Assembly: GCA_963969595.1 (NCBI GenBank)
Contig: OZ018418.1
Location: forward strand, 6,205,001 to 6,269,000
Direction: 5' to 3'
DNA: 64,000 nt
Source of the DNA: Neckera pumila
Taxonomy: Eukaryota; Streptophyta; Bryopsida; Hypnales; Neckeraceae
Shown piece by piece: positions 47,601 through 58,559 of this stretch; position 1 is the first letter of the stretch, and each line of letters opens with the position of its first letter. Made by a program: the position numbers and the translations under genes. The notes under the pieces are model-generated. The model was not told the DNA's origin and did no database searches. It saw only the letters and a list, made by a program, of their open reading frames with translations.

Positions 47601-48246
47601 TGATGGGTCCGAGGAGGTCTCATGTTCTCAGTCAACCAAGGATCCTTGATATATGGCCAGTGAAAATTTGTACAACCCTCTCTTCCGATGAGATTATTCT
47701 TTTTGAAGAGGCTGGCTTTCACTTACTAGAACGATAGTCCTTGTCACCGCGACGCCTTTTCACATTCTCTAAACTTTTTGAGGTTGTAGAATGGACTTAC
47801 GCCAAACCTCCGCATGCTAACAAGCCTCCATGCATTTGCAATGGAAAAACATTTGCAAAAATGAGAATGCGCCAATTGATGATCACCAAAATCAGTGGGA
47901 GAGTGCCTAAATTGTTACAAGGAATATTTTTGGAGTGAACATTTTGCCATACCCCGGAATTGGAGCTGTAATTACCCTACAATCTGGGGTCAAACTTCAT
48001 CACATGGTGTATCGAGTCAGCATCTCAAATTTTCTAGCTTGCACTTGCTTATATTTCACCGGTATGTTGTCTGCATCAATTGGAAAGCAAGGGAAATATG
48101 TCAATTGCAAACACCTGTACTATATTTTTTGTTACTTGTGCAAGGTGGACCAGAAGAAGGACAAGTTCATTAACACACCAAGCTTCAGTATGAATGAAGT
48201 GATGAAACTACTAAAAATGGCAAGGATGATGAAGAATACTGCCTAA
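44604..48246 (+). pseudogene. Mutator-like transposase, fullest copy (copy A)
   Basis: Order along the frame: SIYIEEEILSESG (44,720), a disordered Ser-rich stretch, SFDGDIVLELPPGW (45,330), GLKFRKSNCVGHLACTNDAC (45,480) with following C-x2-C and HNHPV, a Cys/His DNA-binding-like domain. Next come VYLFKMLVDGPGSRVDLVQR and WLMFDHVKRVKGW (46,220), NPNFKGFMADSAQANWNVV (46,400; likely transposase core), DYKDAKNPDEIESRYLQIKA, and WLAFWHFRYRQWGG before a GTAAGA intron donor at 46,772. The second exon (from about 46,880) holds EVFGSTKQKLDIPIGSKGD and WPVKICTTL. It ends with a SWIM finger, FLACTCLYF and VNCKHLYYIF (48,040-48,130). About ten stops and two shifts inactivate it. Confidence 0.8.
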
Positions 48247-48249
48247 AAT

Positions 48250-50960
48250 GTCAGGATTCACATGGAGTACGTTGTTAGTGATTGAATGCAATGTTGTACT
48301 CATATGTGACAAAGTAGAAGCTTAGACTTTCAAAATAGAGTACTGTGAATTCCAAATCTACTTCTTTGAAGTACTATACGTATTTTCAAATTCCTAAATA
48401 ATGACTTTCCTACAAGCAACATCAATGAATTCCAAACACTATGTCCAATGCGCCATTTTGACATATGAATGTATCTTAAACCCTTGGGTGGATTGAAAAT
48501 TGAAAAATGTTCATACATTCTTGTCCATATTGGAATTTGTCATTTGTCAAATGTTTTGAAGAAGAAATTATGAATGACTCAAAAGTACAATGTAGACCTC
48601 TAATCCAGCAATGACCATATGAATATGAAGTAAATTTTGTTTATTTGTTGTTTTTTTCTTTCCCATTTCATTTACATCCTTTTTTCTTATTTTTTCGCTT
48701 CATTTACCAACAATGCTAGTATGTGAGCGCAGAGTGGTGATAGGTGCTAAAAATGAGGAAGAGTGACAAGACCAAAGTTCTGGGGTTCCTATTCATGTGT
48801 CCCATAACAATTGGCATTCTAGAAAGCGGCACTATAAGAGGTGTCATGTTCGATGGTCATACATGCTAGAGGACCGTTTGGAGGAATAGCCTTTCTCCGT
48901 CATTATGTAGAGAATTATATTCCTCGCGGTTCTCTGACATTTTGTTGAAAATATTAATTGAAGCATGTATAAATAAAGCATGTATAGAATAATAAATAAA
49001 GCATGTATAGACTTTGCCACAATTGAATTTTGGACTTTCTTCATTTGCTTTTGAAATCCATTTAGACCCTAAAACCTTAAGGTTAGACTCAATGAGAAAT
49101 GACTTCCAGTCTCAACACAACACCGTCATTTATTTTTCTACATTTTCTAGGACAACGCCGTGGTCACCACCAGACTTCCCCATTTTTTTGGGAGCCAAGG
49201 TTTCTTCAAAACATTAGCCTCCATAAGAAGGGATTCTACATCTCACCATGTGGAGGATTCTTTTCTACTACAAAGAATTTGAATACCACATAAAATATTT
49301 ACTAATCCACGATTATAGGATATATGGTTATAGGATATACGGTCATAGGTCCCAAATTTACCATTAATAGCAAAAAAATCAATTTTTTATCCAAAATGTA
49401 TCCAAAATTCTTACCAAACAGCTTGAAATATCCAACTTATTTTTAAAAGATCCAAGGGCTCGCAAAAGTTGCGCTCACTGCTTTCAAGCTTGCGCTTTTA
49501 GGCTCACAAACTAGCGTTGTTGTAAATGAACTAAGCTAAAAGTAATTCATTTGACTTTATTTTACTTAGATTATTTAAAAAAATTAAACTGGAATTAAAA
49601 AATAGTAAAAGATTTTTTTTGTACTACCCTCTCAACGCCCCAAAAGACAAAATATATCTTCAATCTTCAAGTTTTTATTGGCAAATTGTTGGTAGTGTAA
49701 AACAAGTCTCAATTATTTGTAACCTAGGTTCTTGTAGAGTAACAAGTTTACATGTTTACAGATTTGCATGCATTTTTTGATTTTAAGAACTTGAATGTGA
49801 GAAGAATTTATAAATTTATTCAATAATGTAGTCTAATAGAGAAAAAGAGCAATCTTAATGTTTTTCCAATTTAAAGAATAGTAGGGATGGAAAAAAAACA
49901 TTTTTCTAGACATTTGTAATCTTTATTCTATACAAATAAACTAGGACTGGAGAAATTTTTTAAAATTTGTGTTTATAGAAATTTTATAAGTATTACGTTC
50001 AATTTGGTGGAATTAAGAAAAAAAATTAATTAGAATGATTCCAATTTTTATGAAGATGTTCTAAACAATATGCTAATAATATGGATTGCTAAATTTCAAA
50101 ATGTAATGCATACATTAAAATTTTTAATTTTCTAGAATCCAACTTGGTTCTGGATTTCAACTACTTACATTTAAAAATGAGGAGAAGTTTGAGAGAGATT
50201 TTGTTTCTCAATTTTTGAAGTTAAAAGATAATAAATATAATCTATATTCCACTATAATTACTTTGTGAATCAAAAATCATTCTTCGTCTTCTTTTAATTT
50301 TTCTTCCTTCCAAACTCTGTTTTTTGTCTCTAATTTTGATTATTTGAAATTTCTATAATTTAAAAATTCAATTGTCAAACTTTTTCACAATTAATTCCAT
50401 ACATACCAGACAAATTAGTCTTTACTTTTGTATGGTTAAAACTAAAAATTTCAAGCACATTGATATGCACAAAAATATAATGGTGGGACAATTCATTGAA
50501 AAACTCCATTGTCAAAAAGCTATTGCCTTAGGGGTTAACTATTACACTTTTATTTGTTATTTTTCTCTTACTTCTATTTTTTTTTTTTTTTTTAATTTTT
50601 AGTTTTCTATTTTATTTTGATTTTTTTCACTTTTCTATTTTAATCTTCTATTTTTGTTATTACTTTATGTATCAAACTAGTATAAAAGGAACTTGCTCCA
50701 ATGAATTTGTATACTCTGAATTCATTTGCTCATTTTCTTCTTTATATTTCTATTTCTATTTAGATGTTTATATAATACCTAAATGTTTATGCTTTGTCTT
50801 TTCTATCAATTAATATGCAAGATACTTAGCAAGATGTATAAATATTAATAACTATTCTGCAGAATATTATATTATATCAATTTACATCTTCTCGTAGTAT
50901 TTGCAAAACTTTTAATTTAGAAAGAACTATTGATGTTAGAATGTAATGCCGTTTTAAGGT
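48250..50960. other. AT-rich, no recognised gene
   Basis: Only chance frames. The first few hundred bases may be the 3' end of the Mutator-like copy. No terminal repeat was identified. Long T runs near 50,575-50,640. Confidence 0.3.
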
Positions 50961-50961
50961 A

Positions 50962-51459
50962 ATGAATGGATGGATGGATAGAATTATAGTCCGGTTACCA
51001 GCAGTCAAGTTGGCCTTGTATAGGTCTGGATTTGTATCACAAAGGATATCACCAGGGTGTCAGACATCCAGGTTACTTCCTACTCCAAGTATGTCCCGAA
51101 ACATTAAGGAATTGGCACTAGGATTTGGAGCTAGACAATTCTCTCTCCCTTTGCTGGTCTGTAAGCTATGCGCTTGTTTGTTGCATCGGAAGTCACCCCA
51201 ATGTTGGTTTTTCCATGTTTTCCGCTCGAATGCCTCTTTCGTTATTGCAGCCAAGTATTATTTCAAATATAGCATATTGCTGCTTGGATTAAAAATTGTA
51301 TTTTGGGATCCGGGAAGCACAAAAATTCCGGCACAGTGGAGTTTTGTTGGTGAGTTTTTCTTTTGCAATATCCAGACCTTTTTATGTAGCAAGAATTCTT
51401 CATGCTTTGCCTACATTTGTTCTTTTTTTTTGCTCACGGATTCAAAATTTTTGCGGTAA
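50962..51459 (+). CDS. Hypothetical 165-codon ORF
   Basis: Unrecognised. Cys-, Phe- and Ser-rich, with VCKLCACLLH at residues about 66-75 and two hydrophobic stretches. It is in a segment with somewhat higher GC than its surroundings. An overlapping plus frame (51,296-51,487) and a minus frame (51,254-51,060) show that the region is generally short of stops, so this could be chance. Confidence 0.2.
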   Translation: MNGWMDRIIVRLPAVKLALYRSGFVSQRISPGCQTSRLLPTPSMSRNIKELALGFGARQFSLPLLVCKLCACLLHRKSPQCWFFHVFRSNASFVIAAKYYFKYSILLLGLKIVFWDPGSTKIPAQWSFVGEFFFCNIQTFLCSKNSSCFAYICSFFLLTDSKFLR

Positions 51460-53060
51460 AGTCGTCACTAGGGTTTATGTGCTTTAACACTAGACACAGT
51501 CTTCTTTGAAATCTTTGAAATCACGCCAACTTTTGTGTTTTAATTGTATGTGAAAGTCTTTGCAAAGCTGGGGAGAATTTGGGTTGAGGTTAGGGTTGCG
51601 AGATTTTAGATTTTGTGACAAGAAGGGAATGAACTGAGATTTGGGATATTGGGTGGTATTGCTTTTGACTATTGGAACTAAATTGCAGATTGAAACAAGA
51701 TCCCCGGCGAGCAACAAGTTAAGTGATTTGAGTTTGAGATTTGTACTCGTTTGGGACAAAAGTTGTTCGTTGGCATTGGGAAGGAGAAGTTTTGTGGACT
51801 TTAGGGTTGAGTTTTGCCTAGGTCAAAGTGAGACAATCGGGAGGGCGAGCTGTCTTTGACTTGATTTTGAAGATCTGGAAGGTATCAAAGAGCAGTTCCT
51901 CTCCAAAATAGAGTGAGTGCCATTTCTGCACATTGGCCGAGGTGTATGATAGTCTTCAATTTTGTAATTTGAGTTACAAGTTCCAAGAACAAAAGCAAGT
52001 TAACAAATTTTCAACATGACTGGATAGAGAAGGAGGGTTGAATTTCAGGGTTACAAATTTCTACATGTGTGTGTGGTTATGAATTTTGTCAGTTGTTTGG
52101 TTACAAATTTTATCTACTAATAGATAAATTTTTGTGATTAGATAGGGTTTCCATCTCTAGTCAAGGTTTGGGGTTTGGGGTTTGGGATTCAGGGATTGCA
52201 AGCACACTGTAAATAGCAAATTTTTTCTTCTCAATTTTTGTGTTTGTGAGACTTAGTTATGACAACTTCATTGGTACTCAACTTTTCAATTTGTATTTAT
52301 AATTTTTGTGCTTGATAGAGTTACTTGCGATGTTAATTAGTGATCTCTAGTCAAGGTATTTCAAGCCACTGCAGCTGTAGTATAACGAAACCTGTTTGGA
52401 GCATCTAAAAGTCCAAGCTGTGGTTATGATTCCCAAGTACCAACTTCACTGAAATCTCTAGGATTGTATTGTGATTCTCTTGGGGGGGGTCTTGTACTCA
52501 TACATGTGCATGCTGCATCGGTTGATATAGTCATTGAGTTTCACTATAATAAATTCAAAGCTGTATGTGTACTACAAATTTTGGCTTTTGACTTCCTTAT
52601 ATGTGTTCTACAGATTGGTGGTCGGGTTTGAAGCTCCACATTGCCCTTGTCAATTTTGGTGCTCTTGATTTCTTCATTGCCGTTCCTTAGTCCTACCAGG
52701 TTTTGCTGGTACGTCTCTGTTGTCTTTCCACTTCTTTGCTTCAGCTCTTGATCTTTTTCATTTTTTGCTTGAATGCTTGATTGAACATAGGAAATTGAGA
52801 AGTGTGTAATCCACAAAATTCCAAATTTCAAATTGTGCGGCAAATTTAGAAGTGTAATTTAGGGCAAATTGAGGAGTTTTTTTTAAAGAATTAGGGTTTA
52901 ACGGTACATGTAGGGACATGATTTAAACGTAAGAGTCCACAATAAAGTGAACCCTAATTTTAACAACCTAATTCCACCAAAGTCACGCTTACATACGACC
53001 AAAGAATTATATAATGCACTGCCTCATATCTAAGAAAAACAAATTCAAACCACCATAATC
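51460..53060. other. No recognised gene; possible introns or leader
   Basis: Frames are short, with a T/G-rich plus strand (for example GGTTTGGGGTTTGGGGTTTG at 52,166-52,185) that resembles plant intron or leader sequence. It could belong to a transcript reaching the ParB-like frame at 53.8 kb. No motif. Confidence 0.25.
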
Positions 53061-53067
53061 ACTTATG

Positions 53068-53710
53068 TCATTTCAGCGCGAGCTGCGCTGAAATGATACA
53101 AATGATTTTCTTTGGACCAATTCGTTTTATATGTATCCAATATTCTCCCTAGTTGGCGTAAGTAGAACTAAACATTGATACTATTATAATCTAACAGTTT
53201 TTAACCATTTGTAGGACAATCACTCAGCCCCTACAGCTCAGAAATAGGAAGCTACAAAATTCCTCGTCGGTTCAACGCAAATTGCGCTAAACAAGCACTA
53301 TAGTGTCACAAATATAGATAATATTATAAGACTAATAGTACAATATTGTTTGCAAGGATACCTCAAACTAGTAGCAAAAAATCATTTGACAAAGAAATTT
53401 CAGCCATAGAAACCTAGTTGGTTCAGCGCAGGTTGCACAGAAGCGGCAATATAGTGACAATAAAAGCCACTATTGTGTAGATTGCATCAAGTACTTTAGT
53501 GATGCAAACATAAATACTAGTACAAATTAATTCGATTAATACCTCTGACAAAGATAAATAAATCCACATATCTCCTTACAAACTTCTCTAGAAATGATTG
53601 ACGATTTAGCGGAAGTCGCGCTAAATAAACAAGTGATAATTAATAGTGTTACTATAGTTATTTGTAGTGCAAACAAGCTGTTACTTGTTCAGCGCGGCTG
53701 ACGCTGAAGC
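53068..53710. repeat. Five related palindromes (TTCAGCGC-type)
   Basis: Sites are at 53,068-53,096 (perfect 12-bp arms, TCATTTCAGCGC and its complement around GAGCT), 53,271-53,292, 53,421-53,444, 53,603-53,626 and 53,688-53,710. All follow a plan of TTCAGCGC ... GCGCTGAA with substitutions. Spacing is about 190, 150, 180 and 85 bp. They sit directly upstream of the ParB-like frame. They may be binding sites, short stem-loops or remnants of a tandem repeat. Confidence 0.7.
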
Positions 53711-53843
53711 AACATGTTTTCTTTAGTTTCTTCTGTTAATTAGAGTTCACTCAAACTCCTAAAGATAATTCCTTGTCATGTGTTTGCTTAGCTCAAGGCA
53801 AAAAGAACTCACAAATGAAATAATGTGATTGTATTATTTGCAG

Positions 53844-55300
53844 AATGGAGAACCAAATAGAAGTGCTCAAAATATACTTCAAAAGATGTAAAGTGCAGTT
53901 TATAGAAGAGGAAAGTGGAGGAGATGACCCCCTTACCGAAGGGGAGTACTGGAAGTTCAAGGATTTAGATAGAGTGGAGGCTTGGGGTTTTGTCATGATC
54001 ACGATCACCAACCAATTCTGCTTTGCATATAAATTTAAGAATGCCCAAGTCTTCCTATAGCTTTCGTTCGATGAGAAGGTCAAAGACGTCAAACCAAATG
54101 CTCATCCAACGATAAAAATCAAGTGCGTGACAACAATACCTGCAGTAAAGATCAATACCACTTTGCAATCTGCATCAACTCTATGCTTATTTCGTTGAAC
54201 ATGACCCCTTTCCTCAGAAGCCTCAAAAATAGTCCATTCAACAATGAAATTAAAGAGCTGGAAAAGAAATTGGATAACAATGAGTGGTAGAATGCCAATG
54301 AGACGCCACTGGATTGGAAGCATCTTTGTGGCAAAATCCGAGGTTTATTTGGTGACTTTAATATATTAAGGGGAAGATGCAAATGCATAATGTACTCAAC
54401 AGGCCTCGCTCCATCTTTAAGGACATACAAAACCAGTACATCAATCAAAGCTCTAGGCTGAATGTGGCAAAAGAATCTGGAGGAAGTCGTGGATATAAGA
54501 ACGCTATGCAGTTGTCTCAAGAAACTACGCAAAGGAAAGGAAAGAAGGCTGCTATCACCCTGTCCAAAGTGGTACCGCAGGCAAAGTCCTCTGAGCAATC
54601 CAAAATTGCAAAAGGGAGTTACGTAGATGAGATGGAAAACATCCTCTACTCTTGGGCGACTGAAAAGAAGCCAGACTATGAGCACGTCAACAAGGTTTAT
54701 AAGAAGTTTTGGACAACTTGTGAGGACGCGTGTATCTTGAAGATTGATGACAAGAAGAAGATTGACATCTCCTAGCTCATTGAGCCCCCTGCAACATTCA
54801 ACATCCAGTCTAAGCAGATCAACATCATTGAAGACTTGGTTAACTACCTCTTGAATATCCCCGACAAGAGCACAAAGCAGACGCCATACGTCATGCTAGT
54901 TGGGCACACCACCAAATCCACAAAATGGGAGGAGATAGAGGGAGGAAAATTCTATATCATCAATGGACAGCACAATGTTGCAACCAACAAGTTCATGTTT
55001 GATGACGAAAACAATGTGGACAAAGAAGATAGGGAATACTTCCAAAAATGGAATTGCTTTGTTGTGTGGTCAAACAACGTAGAGAAGCTCCAAGGCATCT
55101 CCACATATTACAACTGCACCAACCACTTTGTGGCAGTGCAGTTGTCTTGGCAACAAATATACTTAGAGCACGGTTAGTATGGGAGGCCATAGAAAAGCCA
55201 AAGAATCCAACACAAGCGCTCTCTGTGCGGACCATTTCAATTACGAGACAGACAATGGAAAACCGCAGAAACATTAGAGAAAATTTTAGGCCTTTAGAGG
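53844..55300 (+). pseudogene. Gene with ParB/DGQHR-like motif, broken
   Basis: The start follows a TATTATTTGCAG acceptor-like site: MENQIEVLKIYFKRCKVQF, GEYWKFKDLDRVEAWGF, a stop at 54,058, LSFDEKVKDVKPNAHPTIKI, then a shift near 54,180 to NMTPFLRSLKNSPFNNEIKE. After another shift the frame from 54,377 has a Lys/Gln-rich linker, YVDEMENILYSWATEKKPDY and YVMLVGHTTKS, then GGKFYIINGQHNVATNKFMF (54,940-55,000). The INGQH block resembles the DGQHR/ParB nuclease-like signature. Next come NCFVVWSNNVEKLQGISTYY and, shifted, ATNILRARLVWEAIEKPKNP. Its role is unknown; dispersed and decayed, it is probably a repeat-encoded protein. Confidence 0.5.
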
Positions 55301-55905
55301 GCTTCTCCACAATCCTCCAAGGTACCCTAAAATTTACTTTTTTTTTTGCTCAAAAATTCATTTTTCCCCTATGTCTAACTAGCTGAAACTGCAGCGGCAG
55401 TGGTGCAGGAACCCATAATTTTGAATAAAAAATAATTAAAAAAAAAGTTTAATCTAAAAAAAATATTTAAAAAAAATTAAAAAACTAAAAGAACACCAAA
55501 AAAAAAAAATTTTGCAAAACTTAACTGCTCCGGCGAGCAGTCAGAGACTCTAACTGCTCACCAAGAGCATTTTCAAAGTTGACAGGCCATCCAAGAAATA
55601 GCATGGCATGTCAACTTCAGACGGCCCTCCAAGGGGTTGAAATTTTTTTAGTGCAAAGACACATTCTAAGTATGTAATTTAGCTCTAGTTGAGCTAAAGT
55701 GCTACATTGCTACTTTATTTTCTTCACATGTCTTTTCTATGTGGCTGTAATTCTCACTTGAATGTCTTGTATTTGTTCTAGGAATTTGAGAGGGAAATGC
55801 TGGTATGCAAGCGGGGAGCAAGGATTAGTGAGCGGGGATTTGAGAAATTTGTAATTTTTTTTTGGAGCCAAGAAAATAAGAAAAAAAATACACTATATTT
55901 TAGAA
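55300..55905. other. No recognised gene
   Basis: Begins with T- and A-rich sequence after the ParB-like frame. The piece 55,290-55,380 (AGAGGGC ... TTTTTTTTTTGCTCAAAAAT) resembles 58,875-58,960. No other feature. Confidence 0.35.
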
Positions 55906-55909
55906 TTTA

Positions 55910-56160
55910 ATGGATGAATTTTGAAAAAAACGGTTTAGGATTTTGAAAAAAATGGATGGAAGTTTGAAAACAATTATTGATAAATGTTGGAAAATTGGAT
56001 GATAGTGGATGAAAGTGGTTGGATAAAATGGATGAAAGTGATTGGGTGAAATGGATGAAAGTAATTGGTTGAAAGTGGTTGGTTGAAATGGATGAAAGTG
56101 GTTGGATGAAATGGATGAAATGGATGAAAGTGACTGGATGAAATAGATGATAGTGGTTCA
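55910..56160. repeat. GGATGAAA-type minisatellite
   Basis: Irregular tandem units of about 20-24 bp built from AAATGGATGAAAGTGGTTGG. A minus frame across it (56,218-55,907) is a by-product. Confidence 0.8.
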
Positions 56161-57450
56161 GGGTTAGCTTTCTAGAAATAAATGAAATGCATTTGGATTC
56201 ACTTCTACTCGCCCGCAAGGGCTAGTTTAGATGCATTTCAATTTCCTTCCACTCGCTCATGCATGTCCGGTGAAATGCATTAGAATTCTCTTCCATTCAT
56301 CCGCACGTATCCGATAAAATGCATATGGATTCTCTTCCATTCATTGGAGGGTCAAGGGACTGACTAATTGGCCTTTAGACAACTAGACCGTAAACTCATA
56401 AACATAAGCAGAAGGAAGTGGAGTCTATATTATACTTAGGTTAGGAAGAAATAGAAGTAAAAGATTTAACATTTGGAAAAAAAAAATCATTCAACTAAAA
56501 ATGGTTTTGTTCGTTCTATAGAAACAATTTCCATGGAAGTAACTTGTTCTCTAACCGTGGAGGTGTAGGGTTCTTGCAACCTTAGGTTTAGCATTGAGGA
56601 TAAATTTTTCAATTTCTCAATCAATTTTTCCACTGCAACCTACAGAGGTGGTATTTTGTAGGTCTTGGAGCGTGAGCCACAAAGTTACAAAGTTTAGTGT
56701 TTAACCCCTAAAGGACCAAGCTGCATTTTTTGGCAACATAGCAATTTTGGGCAATCCACTATGGATGGAATTTTTATTTTTTTTCTTTCAAAATTTTACA
56801 AAACATGTGCTTGAGGAGTAGCTTTAAGGCCCAAAAAATTTCATAACTATCAACTACATAATTAAAAAGTTATTGCATGATATGTGGTTTTCTTTGAACT
56901 TTGGGCAGCCTGGGCAACTCAAAAAATTTCCTTAAAAATGAATTTTCAAGAAAATAAAAATTTGAACTTGGTTCTTTAGATTTATATATACATGATCAAC
57001 TTTGAATCATTCAATTTCAATCTATGAATCAAAAGTTATAAGGATTTTAAGTTTGCGGGTAGTTATAGTTTTCAAAGACTCCATACCTACACCATGCTAG
57101 ACATGTAGGGGTCTTTGATTGCAATAGTTTATGGTTGTTGTGTTTTTGATAAGTGTTATATTCATTTACATTGTCTCTAATATCCATTCGGTTTTTGAAT
57201 TGTACTCCTAACTAATTGACCATTGGAGAATGTACAAGAAGTTATGGAAAGGTCATTGGTAAACCTCAATGTTTTTTAGGAGGAAATGGACAAAGAATGG
57301 GATTGGCCATCTCAAAAATCATGTTGACTTTTAATCCTCATGGCCGGACCAAAAGCAATATTTGTAGGGACTGATAGGTCCCATCAATAATTGAAATCTA
57401 ATCAGAAGCCTAATAATTTGATACAAATCCAAATTTAAAAAAAAAATTCT
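56161..57450. other. No gene; short direct repeats at the start
   Basis: Words like TGCATTTGGATTC and TTCTCTTCCATTCAT repeat three times between 56,180 and 56,345. The rest shows nothing recognisable. Confidence 0.4.
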
Positions 57451-58559
57451 TTCATAAATTAGAGCCCTTGAAGCCCCTCTTGCCACCAAAAGGCCTCGGT
57501 ATAATGTATGAAGTCAGAACTTTCAAAACAAAAAAATATTGCTCTTGACGATACATTGAGAGATTCAATTAAAAAACATCACAAAATAAAAATCAATAAA
57601 CTTTGTAAGGTAGAGCCCCAAAGGCCACTATTGCCAAAGAAAATGAGGTGATCATTGAGGGGCTCATGCAGTTCTTAGGGAGATCACTTAGTGTATCTAT
57701 AACAAACCATGTATGTTAAAGTGATTTTTTGACCCTCTATATATTTTTTAATAAATTATAATTTCAACATATAACTTTGAAGTTTGTTTAATAATAACTA
57801 TAGGTTTCTATTGTCAATAATTTCCAACTCAAATAACAATTGAAATGATTTCTACAATAGGTTGAATAATGAATTGAAATGGATGTTTTTTAACTCAAAT
57901 ATTTATAGAGAATAAATTTTAGATGACCATTGCATCATTATTAAAAAATAAATAAATTTTCTATAGGATATTATTTTTAGCAATTTTTTGTTCATTTTTT
58001 GGACAATTTTCTTAATATAAAATAGGCGTGTGAAAGTGATTTTCAGCTCTACAATGTATCTTTTTACTTCAAATATTTGTAACTAATTATATTTATTAAA
58101 TAAAAATATCAATAATTCAAAACATAAACTTTCAAAGTAGGAAAATCTAGACATATTTCTTTTCTTTTCTTTTTATTTAAGTTTTCGGATATAATATACG
58201 GGGTTTAAAATCTTAAAACATATAGTTTCTAATAGACACTCTAAGTGATCTTCCTAAGATGCAGCTAGTCGGAACCTCTAAAATAAAAATCAAGAACAAA
58301 TAAAACTTGAAGAGATGAAAAATAATGACATGAATAATACAAAAAAATAAATAAAATCCCAACAATAAGAGTCTTCAAAGACCTTCTTGCCACCAAGAAG
58401 CCTTAGGATGGTCCACGGTCAAAAGAACTCAATTTAAACGCCCCAACTCTTAAAACATTTCAAGATTCAATTAAAAGCCATCATGTATTTTTTCTTAAAA
58501 TTCTATAAGCTAGCGCCTTTGAAGCCTCTTTTAGAATTGAGAGGCCTTTTGTTGGTGCA
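57451..58559. repeat. Degenerate outskirts of the hairpin array
   Basis: Shorter, worn relatives of the hairpin unit appear at about 57,468-57,500 (GAAGCCCCTCTTGCCACC), 57,610-57,655, 58,370-58,405 and 58,515-58,550 (AAGCCTCTTTTAGAATTGAG). They suggest that the array once extended to the left. No genes. Confidence 0.4.

Noticed and set aside
55907..56218. 103-codon minus frame rich in His, Phe and Ile
   Set aside because: It follows the GGATGAAA minisatellite and has no independent coding signal.
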